Made by a program: the position numbers and the translations under genes. Shown piece after piece: positions 27,305 to 36,369 of a stretch of DNA of 64,000 nt; position 1 is the stretch's first letter, and the number at the start of each line of letters is the position of its first letter. Location of the stretch: assembly GCF_004362045.1 (NCBI RefSeq), contig NZ_SNWX01000007.1:1-64000 (forward strand). Reading direction: 5' to 3'. This DNA is from Halanaerobium saccharolyticum. Lineage in GTDB: Bacteria; Bacillota; Halanaerobiia; Halanaerobiales; Halanaerobiaceae. The notes under the pieces were generated by a model. The model saw nothing but the letters and a program-made list of their open reading frames with translations, was not told where the DNA came from and did no database searches.

Positions 27305-27886
27305 ATGGACAAAATTTTTTTAAAGTCAAAAATCAATAAAATTATTAATTCTAATAAAGATAAACTATATATTAATATTGCTTTAACAGCTGTTATAACA
27401 GAGGCCTTAAAAGATATCGACATTCGCCCAATCATTGTTGGAGGCCAGGCTGTTGAATTTTATACAGCTGGTGGATACAGCACTATGGATGTTGATCTGG
27501 TAACCCCTGCTGGAATTCAAGAAATTAATTCAGTTATCAAGAAATTAGGATTTAGAAAAGAAGGGAAATACTGGACCTATGATCAGCTTGATTTTGCCCT
27601 GGAAGTTCCTGGCTCAGACCTGGCAGGTGATTATGAAAAGATAAATGAAATCGAAATTGAAGGTTTAAAAGCTTATATTATTGGCATCGAAGATATCATA
27701 ATAGATAGGCTAAATAGATATAAATTCTGGAAAGAGTATGCTGATCAGGAATGGATAATTGGAATGATTTATTTAAATTATGAAGATATTGACTGGGATT
27801 ATCTTTATCAGAAATCAGAGTCTGAAAAAACTCTAGAAGAATTAAAAGAATTTAAGAAAATTGTGGATAAAAAGATAAAAAATTAG
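27305..27886 (+). CDS. Nucleotidyltransferase-fold protein (DUF6036/AbiEii-like)
   Basis: This 193-aa protein has the hallmark of minimal nucleotidyltransferases of the AbiEii/DUF6036 type: VGGQAVEFYTAGGYSTMDVD, with G46-G47 and the metal-binding pair D62 and D64. A later DFALE stretch (96-100) may supply the third carboxylate. The C-terminal half is helical and ends in EELKEFKKIVDKKIKN. AGGAGG precedes the ATG. Relatives include toxins that add nucleotides to tRNA or proteins, and also antitoxins. The partner here would be the basic 69-aa protein upstream. It is followed directly by a terminator. Function is not established. Confidence 0.8.
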   Translation: MDKIFLKSKINKIINSNKDKLYINIALTAVITEALKDIDIRPIIVGGQAVEFYTAGGYSTMDVDLVTPAGIQEINSVIKKLGFRKEGKYWTYDQLDFALEVPGSDLAGDYEKINEIEIEGLKAYIIGIEDIIIDRLNRYKFWKEYADQEWIIGMIYLNYEDIDWDYLYQKSESEKTLEELKEFKKIVDKKIKN

Positions 27887-27926
27887 GCTCAACCACTGGA
27901 TTTTTGCCAGAAGTTGAGCTTTTTTA
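27887..27926 (+). terminator. Terminator of the plus-strand cassette
   Basis: GCTCAAC (27887-27893) pairs with GTTGAGC (27913-27919) and is followed by TTTTTT. The stem begins right at the stop codon of the nucleotidyltransferase gene. Confidence 0.9.
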
Positions 27927-27949
27927 TTTAAATCATTTGTCAAATTAAT

Positions 27950-27966
27950 CCGGGTACCCGGTACTT
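27950..27966. repeat. GGTACC palindromic repeat, partial copy (right of the plus-strand cassette)
   Basis: CCGGGTACCCGGTACTT holds the core of the repeat in rearranged form. With the copy at 26910 it brackets the two plus-strand genes. Confidence 0.7.
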
Positions 27967-27997
27967 AGTAAATTTTGGTAACTAATTCAACAACTGG

Positions 27998-28381
27998 TCA
28001 TCTTGCAATAACTTCTGTTCTGTAGCCGTCTGGATCTGTTATGAAATAATAGCCAGAAGAACCTTCACTCAGGCTTTTTAGATCTCCAACTTTGTAGCCG
28101 GCTTCTTTGTGGCGCTGGTAGGATTTCTGCAGATCATCTACTTTAACTGCAATATGACTGTAGCCATTACCAATTGTGTATGGTTCTTCTCGATCATAGT
28201 TATAAGTTAACTCCAGTTCGAAATTCTCATTCTGATCTGTTAGATAAACTAAAGTAAACTCAGCTTCGGGAAAATCTTTGCGAGAACTCTCCTTCAGGTT
28301 CAAAGCATCTTCATAAAATTCAATAGACTTTTCTAAATCCATTACTCGAATACAGGAATGAACAAAATCATAATTTTGCAT
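27998..28381 (-). CDS. gloA: Glyoxalase I family protein (lactoylglutathione lyase-like)
   Basis: This 127-aa protein matches the small metal-dependent glyoxalase I fold: HSCIRVMDLEKSIEFYEDAL at the N-terminus, FELELTYNYDREEPY, GNGYSHIAVKVDDL and FITDPDGYRTEVIAR. The four metal ligands expected for GloA (H, E, H, E) are present at the matching places in these stretches. It should detoxify methylglyoxal as a thiol adduct; the thiol in this organism is unknown. The start is ATG at 28381. An in-frame ATG at 28414 lacks a binding site. It follows pyrE by 70 bp in the same direction. It is of interest because the window also encodes a methylglyoxal synthase domain. Confidence 0.88.
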   Translation of the reverse strand: MQNYDFVHSCIRVMDLEKSIEFYEDALNLKESSRKDFPEAEFTLVYLTDQNENFELELTYNYDREEPYTIGNGYSHIAVKVDDLQKSYQRHKEAGYKVGDLKSLSEGSSGYYFITDPDGYRTEVIAR

Positions 28382-28451
28382 TATTATCACAGCTCCTTTT
28401 AAGTTTTTCTCCAATTTCTATTATAATCAGCTTAAGAGCAAAATGCAAAAA

Positions 28452-29033
28452 TTATTTTTCTTTGCTGCCCGGGCGGGTAATTGGTAAATCCTGCTGACAT
28501 AATTCACACTGACCTGCTTTATATGATTGAATATCGACCGGGAGCAGCGGCTTAAAATCATAGTTAAAATCAACTTTGCCATTACTGCGATCAACAATTG
28601 AACTTAAACCAACAATTTCCACATCCAGCTCTTCTAAAACTGCCAGTACCTCTTTAACTGAACCACCAGTTGTCACAACATCTTCTACAACTAATGCTTT
28701 TTCTCCTGGTTTCAGCTCAAAACCACGTCTGATTTTCATCTCGCCATTTTTACGCTCACTGAAAATTGAACGAACTCCCAGCTCTTCTGCCACTGCATAG
28801 GATAATACTACTCCACCTAAAGCCGGTCCAATAACTACATCTATTTCTTTATCTTCCCACTTATCTGCAATCTCAGCGGCCAGAGTTGATGCATGTTCTG
28901 GATACTGCAAAACTTTTGCACACTGCATGTAAATATCAGCATGGCGGCCTGAACTTAAAACAAAATGTCCTTCCTGAATTACATCTGTCTCTACTAATAA
29001 TTCTCTAATTTCCTCTTTTGTCATCTCATCCAC
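28452..29033 (-). CDS. pyrE: Orotate phosphoribosyltransferase
   Basis: This 193-aa enzyme joins orotate to PRPP to give orotidine 5'-phosphate. The PRPP-binding motif is KALVVEDVVTTGGSVKEVL, and FVLSSGRHADIYMQCAKVL lies near the N-terminus. It has the ERKNGEMKIRRGF catalytic loop. The C-terminal extension with CELCQQDLPITRPGS is typical of the longer Firmicute enzymes. It is the last biosynthetic gene of the pyr operon, 15 bp after pyrD. Confidence 0.96.
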   Translation of the reverse strand: MDEMTKEEIRELLVETDVIQEGHFVLSSGRHADIYMQCAKVLQYPEHASTLAAEIADKWEDKEIDVVIGPALGGVVLSYAVAEELGVRSIFSERKNGEMKIRRGFELKPGEKALVVEDVVTTGGSVKEVLAVLEELDVEIVGLSSIVDRSNGKVDFNYDFKPLLPVDIQSYKAGQCELCQQDLPITRPGSKEK

Positions 29034-29048
29034 TCCTGTTTAATAAAT

Positions 29049-30029
29049 TTAGTGAGCTGCACCAATAATTGAACTCAAATTCTTAATTTGATGTTTAAGC
29101 ATGTATTCTTTAATTTCACCAATTATTCTTGGTCCGGCCGTAGGGTCAATCATATTGACTGTTCCAATTCCAACTGCTGCTGCTCCAGCGAGCATAAATT
29201 CAATCACATCACTGCCGCTTCTAACTCCTCCCAGGCCTAAAATTGGGATATTAAGTTTTTTAAAGCTCTGATAGACCATCCTTACTGCTACCGGTCGTAC
29301 TGCTGGCCCGGAAAGCCCACCAAAAGTATTAGCAAGCAGAGGCTTTTGTTGATCAATATCAATTTTCATTGCCGAAAGAGTATTAATCATGGATACTGCA
29401 TCTGCTCCCGCATTTTCTGCAGCTAAAGCAGTTTCAGTTATATCAGTAATATTTGGAGTCAGTTTAACTATAAGATAGCCAGAATAAATTTCTCGTACTT
29501 TTTTAGTAATTTGATAAACTTTTTCTGGATCAGTACCGAAGATCATTCCTCCACCTTTAATATTGGGGCAGGATAAATTAACTTCAATTCCGGTGATTTC
29601 TTCTCTCTTTTCTAATTTCTCTGCCAGAGTAATAAAATCTTCTTTACTGTAGCCAGAAATATTAGCTAAAATAGGCAGACTATAATTTTTAGTTTCCGGC
29701 AGAATATCTTTAATAAAACTGTCTACACCAGGGTTTTCTAAGCCAATTGAATTAATTATCCCGGCTGCTGTTTCTGCAATCCTGGGGGTTTTATTCCCAG
29801 CCTGGGGTTTAACAGTAATCCCCTTGGTTGTAAAGGCTCCCAACTGATTTATATCAAAAAAATCAGCCAGTTCCTTCCCGTTACCACAGGTTCCAGAAGC
29901 AGTAATCAGAGGATTTTTTAACTTTAAATTATTCTGCTGCTGATGCTGTTGTGATTTCATTACTACTGATAAATTTAAGTCAGCTTCCGTTAATTTTTGT
30001 TTTAGACTATCTACCTCTCCTTTAAACAC
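29049..30029 (-). CDS. pyrD: Dihydroorotate dehydrogenase, class 1B catalytic subunit
   Basis: This 326-aa FMN enzyme oxidises dihydroorotate to orotate and works as a heterotetramer with PyrK, passing electrons to NAD+. Key stretches are LKNPLITASGTCGNG, GIEVNLSCPNIKGGG with the catalytic cysteine, and ILGLGGVRSGSDVIEFMLAGA. The start is a GTG at 30029 overlapping the end of pyrK by 8 bp. Its ribosome-binding site GGGGGAGG lies within the last pyrK codons at a 9-base distance. This leaves an N-terminus about 20 residues longer than usual, with a glutamine-rich SQQHQQQNN patch. Confidence 0.94.
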   Translation of the reverse strand: MFKGEVDSLKQKLTEADLNLSVVMKSQQHQQQNNLKLKNPLITASGTCGNGKELADFFDINQLGAFTTKGITVKPQAGNKTPRIAETAAGIINSIGLENPGVDSFIKDILPETKNYSLPILANISGYSKEDFITLAEKLEKREEITGIEVNLSCPNIKGGGMIFGTDPEKVYQITKKVREIYSGYLIVKLTPNITDITETALAAENAGADAVSMINTLSAMKIDIDQQKPLLANTFGGLSGPAVRPVAVRMVYQSFKKLNIPILGLGGVRSGSDVIEFMLAGAAAVGIGTVNMIDPTAGPRIIGEIKEYMLKHQIKNLSSIIGAAH

Positions 30030-30798
30030 TAAGAATTACCTCCCCCAGCCCAAATACTGGACCTTCCACACAGGCTCTTTTATTTTTCTGATCTTGATCC
30101 CGGGACTCACAACTGCAGGATAAACAAACTCCAATCCCACAGCCCATTCTTTTTTCAACCGAAAGTTCACCGCCAATATTATGTTTCAGTGCTTCCTTTT
30201 CTACTGCTGCCAGCATTTTTTCTGGACCACAGGTATAAATATAATCGGGAGTATTTTTTTCAAGATAATTTAACCATAAAACAAGAGCTGAACCCCTGAT
30301 CTCAAGTTTCTCTTCCATTGCTGCCAGGTGACACTCCACACCCAGTCCTTTAAATTTTTCTTCAAAAAATTCCAATTCTGCTTTATTTGCAGCTCCCAGG
30401 TATAGTGTCTGCCTGCTGCTTTTTAATTTTTTGGCAAGGTAATATAAAGGAGCAATTCCCATTCCTCCACCGATCAAATGAATGCTGCCACCTGACTTAT
30501 TTAGAGAAAAAGGAGTTCCCAGAGGGCCTAATACATCAAGCTCAGTACCATTTTCTAAATTTGAAAGAATTTTTGTTCCTTTACCAATGACTCTGTAGAC
30601 AAATTCTATCTTTTTTTCTGCAGCATCAAAATCAAAAATACTAAATGGTCTTCTCAAAAGCGGGTCCTCACTACCATCCTGGCTGACTTTGATATTAAAA
30701 AAATGTCCTGGCTCCGGATTTTGAGGCAGCTGATCATAATTTAAAACAAGCTGAAAAATTCCAGGTCCAACCTCTCTATTAGCAATTATTTTAAACAT
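30022..30798 (-). CDS. pyrK: Dihydroorotate dehydrogenase electron-transfer subunit
   Basis: This 258-aa FAD/[2Fe-2S] protein couples PyrD to NAD+. The flavin-binding motif is LLRRPFSIFDFD, NAD binding is at IHLIGGGMGIAPLYYLAK, and the iron-sulfur ligands are in GCGIGVCLSCSC and ACVEGPVF. It has an AAAGGAGGA ribosome-binding site. It lies between pyrF and pyrD; the 64-bp gap to pyrF is filled almost wholly by a complete GGTACC palindrome. Confidence 0.96.
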   Translation of the reverse strand: MFKIIANREVGPGIFQLVLNYDQLPQNPEPGHFFNIKVSQDGSEDPLLRRPFSIFDFDAAEKKIEFVYRVIGKGTKILSNLENGTELDVLGPLGTPFSLNKSGGSIHLIGGGMGIAPLYYLAKKLKSSRQTLYLGAANKAELEFFEEKFKGLGVECHLAAMEEKLEIRGSALVLWLNYLEKNTPDYIYTCGPEKMLAAVEKEALKHNIGGELSVEKRMGCGIGVCLSCSCESRDQDQKNKRACVEGPVFGLGEVILSV

Positions 30799-30815
30799 AA
30801 AAATCCTCCTTTAGT

Positions 30816-30856
30816 GGTACCGGGTACTTGGAAATAATTTCCAAGTACCCGGTACC
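30816..30856. repeat. GGTACC palindromic repeat, complete 41-bp copy (pyrF-pyrK spacer)
   Basis: GGTACCGGGTACTTGGAAAT (30816-30835) is followed, after one base, by its exact reverse complement. It begins 6 bp past the pyrF stop and ends 18 bp before the pyrK start, so it is transcribed inside the operon and would form a 20-bp RNA stem. Confidence 0.97.
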
Positions 30857-30862
30857 AGAACA

Positions 30863-31765
30863 TTACAAAATATCATTAATTTCTTTTTTCATCTTTTCGG
30901 CTGCAGCTCTAGCTGCTTTGGCATAGTTTTCTGACCCAAAATGAGAATATTCTTCTTTTCTGTAGGCAAAATTGATTCCCCGCGATGAATTAACAACTGC
31001 TCCTCTGCCATCTTCGTCAAAACCTGCTTTTATGTCTGCTGCGCCTCCACCCTGAGCACCAAAACCAGGAATTAAGAAAAATACTGTATCAAGCTGAGCT
31101 CTTATTTCTTTTAATTCCTCTGGATAGGTCGCTCCAACTACTGCTGCCAGATTGGAATAACCAGATTCGCCCACATAATCTCTGCCTACTTCCTGGAGAA
31201 AATCACCAACCGCCTGGTAAACTGTTCTACCATCATCCAGCTTAAGATCCTGTAGATCTCCTGCAGATGGGTTTGAAGTTCTTAAAAGTGCAAATGCTCC
31301 TCTTTCTTTATTTCTCAAAAACGGAAGTATTCCATCACTGCCTAAATATGGATTGATTGTTATCGAATCTACTTCTGTTTTTTTGTTTTCAAGATAAGCT
31401 TCCGCATAGGCTCCTGCTGTGGATCCGATATCATTCCTTTTTCCATCCAGCAGTACAATTAAATCTTTAGTTTTAGCATAGGCTATTGTCTGCCAGAGAC
31501 ATTCCATACCAGGTACTCCAAGTTTTTCGTAAAATGCCATCTGTGGCTTTACAACTGCTGTCATATCAGCAACTGCATCAATTAAATTTCGATTGAATTT
31601 TAAGACTGCTGCTGAGATTTCTTTCTGATTTGATTCCAGATCTGCTAATAATTCAGGTGCCAGAATATTCCCCGGAATTAGTTCCAGATGAGGGTCCAGC
31701 CCCACACAAATTCTAGAATTCTTAGCTTCAATTTTCTGCTGCAGCTGATCAATAAAGTATTTCAT
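30863..31765 (-). CDS. pyrF: Orotidine 5'-phosphate decarboxylase (long, subfamily 2)
   Basis: This enzyme of about 300 aa makes UMP from OMP. It belongs to the longer OMPDC subfamily: RICVGLDPHLELIPG near the N-terminus, the catalytic stretch LIVLLDGKRNDIGSTAGAYA, and the phosphate-binding FFLIPGFGAQGG near the C-terminus. The start is ATG at 31765 with GAGGAGG five bases upstream; it overlaps the pyrC end by 17 bp. Confidence 0.96.
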   Translation of the reverse strand: MKYFIDQLQQKIEAKNSRICVGLDPHLELIPGNILAPELLADLESNQKEISAAVLKFNRNLIDAVADMTAVVKPQMAFYEKLGVPGMECLWQTIAYAKTKDLIVLLDGKRNDIGSTAGAYAEAYLENKKTEVDSITINPYLGSDGILPFLRNKERGAFALLRTSNPSAGDLQDLKLDDGRTVYQAVGDFLQEVGRDYVGESGYSNLAAVVGATYPEELKEIRAQLDTVFFLIPGFGAQGGGAADIKAGFDEDGRGAVVNSSRGINFAYRKEEYSHFGSENYAKAARAAAEKMKKEINDIL

Positions 31766-33047
31766 TTTTGCCTCCTCGATCATCATAGACTAACTTACCA
31801 CCAACAAAAGTCAGTTCATTTTTTCCAGATAACTTCTGACCGGCAAAGGGAGTATTTTTACCCTTAGATTTGAATTTGTTTTTATCAACAGTCCATTCTC
31901 GCTCGGGATTAAAAATCAGGAGATCCGCTCTTGCTCCCTGTTTTAAACCTTCAGACTCAATATTTAATATTTTACCAGGATTGTAATAATACATTCTGAG
32001 TAAATCATCCCAGCCAATAATTTCTGTTTTAATAAAATTATGATACAAAAGTGCGAGTGCTGTTTCTAAACCGGAAATCCCAAAGGCTGCATAATCAAAT
32101 TCTCCCAGTTTATCTTCAAATGTATGGGGAGCGTGATCTGTTGCCAGCACATCTATTTCTCCAGCTTTTAATGCTTCAACTAAAACATTTTTATCTCTTT
32201 CCGAACGAAGTGGTGGATGAACCTTAGTATCAGGATTATAATCTCCCACTTCTTTGTCAGTCAGCAGTAAATGATGAGGTGTGACTTCGAAAGTAACATT
32301 TACCCCTCTGTCTTTCGCATCTTTGACCAGATTAAGGCTGCCTTCTGTACTTAAATGGGCTATATGCAAGTGGATTCCCGTCATCTCAGCCAGTACTATA
32401 TCCCGGGCCACCATTATATCTTCAGCAGCTGCCGGAATTCCTTTCAGCCCAAAAATTGTGGAATAATAACCCTCGTGCATTACTCCATCCTGAGAAAGAT
32501 TTTCGTCTTCACAGTGGTCAATTATTGGCAGATCAAAAGCAGATGCATATTCCATTGCTCTCCTCATAATTTCGGAATTCATAACCGGATTTCCATCATC
32601 AGAAAGTGCTTTAACTCCTGTTTTCGCCAAAGTTCCAATTTCCGAAAGCACCTCTCCCTTACTGTCCTGAGTAATACTTCCAATCGGGTAAACTCTAACA
32701 GCAGCCTTTTCTGATTTAAGTTTAAGATGCTCAACAACTGCCGGATTATCAGCAATTGGTTTGGTATTGGGCATTGCCGCTACTGCAGAAAAGCCACCCG
32801 CTGCAGCTGCTTCACAGCCAGTTTTTACCGTTTCTTTTTCTTCATAACCTGGCTCTCTCAGGTGAGTATGAATATCAATTAAGGCAGGGATAATAATTTC
32901 CCCTTCTGCATCTATTACTTCATAACCCTGATTTGTAATTTCTTTATTTATCTCAAAAATTTTATTACCTTCAATTAAAATATCGTATTTCCCAGTAAGT
33001 CCATTTTTAGAATCATAAACACTCCCGTTTTTAATTAAGGTTTTCAT
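31749..33047 (-). CDS. pyrC: Dihydroorotase
   Basis: This 432-aa zinc amidohydrolase closes carbamoyl-aspartate to dihydroorotate. Metal and substrate motifs are DIHTHLREPGYEEKETVKTG, IIDHCEDENLS, HLHIAHLSTEGSL and LATDHAPHTFEDK. The class-I (Bacillus-like) length and motif set are complete. It overlaps pyrB at its start and pyrF at its end by 17 bp each. Confidence 0.97.
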   Translation of the reverse strand: MKTLIKNGSVYDSKNGLTGKYDILIEGNKIFEINKEITNQGYEVIDAEGEIIIPALIDIHTHLREPGYEEKETVKTGCEAAAAGGFSAVAAMPNTKPIADNPAVVEHLKLKSEKAAVRVYPIGSITQDSKGEVLSEIGTLAKTGVKALSDDGNPVMNSEIMRRAMEYASAFDLPIIDHCEDENLSQDGVMHEGYYSTIFGLKGIPAAAEDIMVARDIVLAEMTGIHLHIAHLSTEGSLNLVKDAKDRGVNVTFEVTPHHLLLTDKEVGDYNPDTKVHPPLRSERDKNVLVEALKAGEIDVLATDHAPHTFEDKLGEFDYAAFGISGLETALALLYHNFIKTEIIGWDDLLRMYYYNPGKILNIESEGLKQGARADLLIFNPEREWTVDKNKFKSKGKNTPFAGQKLSGKNELTFVGGKLVYDDRGGKNEILY

Positions 33048-33972
33048 TATCTATCTCCCTCCCGGCCAGTAAGTAAAGCAGTGCCATTCTGATTGCCACA
33101 CCGTTTTTGACCTGTTCGGTAATTACTGACTGTGAGCTATCTGCAACTGAACTTTCAATTTCTATACCCCGGTTCATTGGTCCTGGATGCATTATCATCG
33201 CCTTTTTTCCGATCCGCTCTAAGCGCTCTGCATTCATTCCGTAAATTTCTCTGTATTCTCTAATCGAGGGAAAAAGTCCACTTTCCTGTCTTTCCATCTG
33301 GATCCTTAAAATATTGACAACATCTACATTTTCCAGTGCCTGGTCCAGGTCTGTATAAACCTTAACTCCCATTTTTTCGATTTCTCGAGGCATTAAAGTC
33401 TGTGGTCCGGCAACTGCAACTTCAGCACCAAGTTTATTTAAACCCCAGATATTTGAGCGGGCAACCCGACTGTGAGCAATATCTCCTACAATTAAAACAT
33501 TAAGACCTGCTATCTGCCCCAATTTTTCTTTGATACTGTAAATATCAAGGAGTGCCTGAGTTGGATGAGCATGAGCACCATCTCCTGCATTAAGTACACT
33601 TGCTGAAATATTTTCTGCCAGAAATTTAGCTGCTCCAGGAGCACTATGTCTGATAACTACCACATCAGCTCCCATAACTTCCATAGTTTTTGCTGTATCC
33701 AGCAAACTCTCTCCTTTTGCTATACTGCTGGAAGATTTGGAAATACTCATTACATCTGCACTCAATCTTTTTGCCGCCAGATTAAAGGAAAACTTAGTTC
33801 TGGTTGAAGGTTCATAAAATAAATTGATTACTGTCTTCCCCCGCAGTGTTGGAACTTTTTTTACTGTTCTGGTTAAAATATCTTTCATGGCTACTGCTGT
33901 ATCCAGAATTTCATTGATCTCTTCTTTTGATACATTGTAGAGACCCAAAAAATCTTTTCTTTTTAAACTCAT
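33031..33972 (-). CDS. pyrB: Aspartate carbamoyltransferase catalytic subunit
   Basis: This 313-aa enzyme carries out the committed step of pyrimidine synthesis. The carbamoyl-phosphate motif is NLFYEPSTRTKFSFNLAAKR. It also has GDGAHAHPTQALLDIYSI, GDIAHSRVARSNIWGL and MHPGPMNRGIEI. There is no pyrI regulatory subunit nearby, which fits the Firmicute type. It follows the uracil permease gene by 22 bp with a GGAGG ribosome-binding site. Confidence 0.97.
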   Translation of the reverse strand: MSLKRKDFLGLYNVSKEEINEILDTAVAMKDILTRTVKKVPTLRGKTVINLFYEPSTRTKFSFNLAAKRLSADVMSISKSSSSIAKGESLLDTAKTMEVMGADVVVIRHSAPGAAKFLAENISASVLNAGDGAHAHPTQALLDIYSIKEKLGQIAGLNVLIVGDIAHSRVARSNIWGLNKLGAEVAVAGPQTLMPREIEKMGVKVYTDLDQALENVDVVNILRIQMERQESGLFPSIREYREIYGMNAERLERIGKKAMIMHPGPMNRGIEIESSVADSSQSVITEQVKNGVAIRMALLYLLAGREIDNENLN

Positions 33973-33994
33973 TTACTTACCTCCTGCTCAGATT

Positions 33995-35293
33995 TTAGTT
34001 AGCTTCATATCTCAATTCTGGCTCCAGATCTAGATCCTCATCAAGTTCTTCCGCTTCATCATCTTTATCCATTGCTGGTAAGATTAAATTCATTACTATC
34101 CCGACTATCGCTGCCAGTCCCATTCCACCAAATTCCAGCCCAGCAAAGCTCAGAGTCAGATTTGAAATTCCAACTACCAGAGTAACTGAAACAATAACCA
34201 GGTTTCTATTTTTAGAAAGATCAACATTATTTTCAACTAAGGTTCTGAGACCGATTGAAGCTATCATGCCGAAGAGTAAGAAAACTATTCCACCCATAAC
34301 TGCAGTTGGGATAGTCTGAATTAAAACTCCCACCTTCTGAACAAAGGAACTTAAGATTACTATTACTGCTGTCAGCTGAATAATCATTGGGTTATATACT
34401 TTTGTTAGAGCTAAAACTCCCACATTTTCTCCATAAGTTGTGTTTGGAGGTCCACCGAAAAGTCCGGCAACTAAGGTTGCAATTCCATCTCCCAGGAGGG
34501 TTCTGTGTAAACCAGGTTCTTCAATAAAGTCTTTTTTAACAGTGGAGCTGATTGCCACAACATCACCTAGGTGCTCAACCATAGTTACTAAGGCAATCGG
34601 TGCCACAAGTGTAATCGCTTTTAAGTTACCACTTACTGTTGGTAAGGCAAACTTAGGTAAAGCAACCCAGGAAGCTTCCATTACCGGAGCAAAATCCACA
34701 AGTCCTAAAAAGGCGGCAAAGGTATAACCACCGATGATTCCGAGCAAGATTGGAATTACCTTAATAATTCCCTTAGCAAATACACTGACTCCGACTGCGA
34801 TTGCCAGAGTAACAAAGGCTACCAATAAATGTTCCGAAGCCATATCTTTTGCTGTTGGAGCCAGTCCCAATCCAATTGTAATGATTACCGGGCCAATTAC
34901 TACCGGCGGCAGCAGCTTACGGAAAAATTCTGTGCCCAGCAGTCTAATTACTACTGACATTAGAGCATAAACAAGACCAACTGTGATAATTCCAAGCATA
35001 GCTCCATCTCGACCAAACTGATTTTGAGCCGCTATGATTGGAGCGATAAAGGCAAAAGAAGAACCGAGATAGGCAGGTACTTTTCCCCCGGTAATTAAGT
35101 GGAAAATCAGGGTTCCCAGTCCAGATGTAAAAAGTGCCACTGCCGGATTTAAGCCTGTCAGTGCTGGTACCAGTACTGTTGAGCCAAACATAGCAAACAT
35201 GTGCTGTAGAGCCAGTATAAATAGTCGATTCCTTGTAATCCCATCTTCTTTAAGTTGAGCTAAATTTTCTTTACTTTGTTTTAAAATTTTCAT
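33995..35293 (-). CDS. uraA: Uracil permease (NCS2 family)
   Basis: This 432-aa membrane transporter has about 12-14 helices and belongs to the nucleobase-cation symporter-2 family. It carries FALPTVSGNLKAITLVAPIALVTMVEHLGDV and GDGIATLVAGLFGGPPNTTYGENVG, the family's substrate region. The acidic C-terminal tail (DKDDEAEELDEDLDLEPELR) is unusually charged. It is the first gene after the second PyrR attenuator, ahead of pyrB, as pyrP is in Bacillus. Confidence 0.95.
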   Translation of the reverse strand: MKILKQSKENLAQLKEDGITRNRLFILALQHMFAMFGSTVLVPALTGLNPAVALFTSGLGTLIFHLITGGKVPAYLGSSFAFIAPIIAAQNQFGRDGAMLGIITVGLVYALMSVVIRLLGTEFFRKLLPPVVIGPVIITIGLGLAPTAKDMASEHLLVAFVTLAIAVGVSVFAKGIIKVIPILLGIIGGYTFAAFLGLVDFAPVMEASWVALPKFALPTVSGNLKAITLVAPIALVTMVEHLGDVVAISSTVKKDFIEEPGLHRTLLGDGIATLVAGLFGGPPNTTYGENVGVLALTKVYNPMIIQLTAVIVILSSFVQKVGVLIQTIPTAVMGGIVFLLFGMIASIGLRTLVENNVDLSKNRNLVIVSVTLVVGISNLTLSFAGLEFGGMGLAAIVGIVMNLILPAMDKDDEAEELDEDLDLEPELRYEAN

Positions 35294-35386
35294 TTTATAC
35301 CTCCTGGATGTTATAAAATTATTGAAAAACTTTTGTCAAATTCCCTCATTAAAAAATAATAAAATTCATTTAGACATTAAAAAACT

Positions 35387-35414
35387 CCCTACCAGCGAAC
35401 TGATAAGGAGTTTA
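35387..35414 (-). terminator. Intrinsic terminator of the uraA attenuator
   Basis: On the minus strand AAACTCC and GGAGTTT (plus positions 35392-35398 and 35407-35413) form the stem, followed by TTTTTT. It is the expression platform of the PyrR site just upstream. Confidence 0.9.
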
Positions 35415-35478
35415 GACTCATTTTGCATTCTCTACCTCAACTGACAGTGGTAGAGTTCTGCTAAGTAAATTCCTTACC

Positions 35479-35492
35479 GGCCTCTCTGGACC
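35479..35492 (-). promoter_or_regulatory. PyrR-binding loop, attenuator before uraA
   Basis: The minus strand reads GGTCCAGAGAGGCC, matching the PyrR anti-antiterminator consensus (A/G-U-C-C-N-G-N-G-A-G-G-Y). It is preceded by TTTAAATT and followed by the terminator at 35387-35414. UMP-bound PyrR should hold this hairpin and allow termination. Confidence 0.93.
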
Positions 35493-35525
35493 AATTTAAA
35501 GGATCTTTTATTAAATTATTTAAAC

Positions 35526-36156
<631 letters not shown>

Positions 36157-36180
36157 CTAAAATTTATATTTTCCCTTACT

Positions 36181-36194
36181 AGCCTCTCTGGACT
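36181..36194 (-). promoter_or_regulatory. PyrR-binding loop, attenuator before pyrR
   Basis: The minus strand reads AGTCCAGAGAGGCT, a full consensus match. It is followed by GTAAGG and the terminator at 36126-36156, in the same arrangement as the sites before uraA and carA. Confidence 0.93.
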
Positions 36195-36285
36195 AATTTA
36201 AAGAATCATTATTTATTTGAATTAATTTTATCAGAGTATAAATTTTAAGTCAAGGGTTTATTTTTGTTTTAGGCAGCATATTTTA

Positions 36286-36322
36286 GGTACCGGGTACAAA
36301 AATGATTTTTGTACCCGGTACC
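36286..36322. repeat. GGTACC palindromic repeat, complete 37-bp variant
   Basis: GGTACCGGGTACAAAAAT (36286-36303), one G, then its exact reverse complement. The outer 12 bp equal those of the 41-bp copies; the inner part differs on both sides in step, so the symmetry has been kept. Confidence 0.95.
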
Positions 36323-36337
36323 AATAAATTATTATAT

Positions 36338-36364
36338 GGAAAATAAATCCAAGTGCCCGGTACC
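36338..36364. repeat. GGTACC palindromic repeat, half copy after carB
   Basis: GGAAAATAAATCCAAGTGCC followed by CGGTACC resembles the centre and right arm of the 41-bp element with three changes. It lies 5 bp past the carB stop codon and 15 bp from the 37-bp copy. Confidence 0.8.
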
Positions 36365-36369
36365 TAATA

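Noticed and set aside
34440-34970. Plus-strand open frames opposite uraA and similar long frames opposite carB, hydA, polA and the chemoreceptor gene
   Set aside because: They mirror conserved minus-strand genes, lack ribosome-binding sites and show no protein-like domain content.
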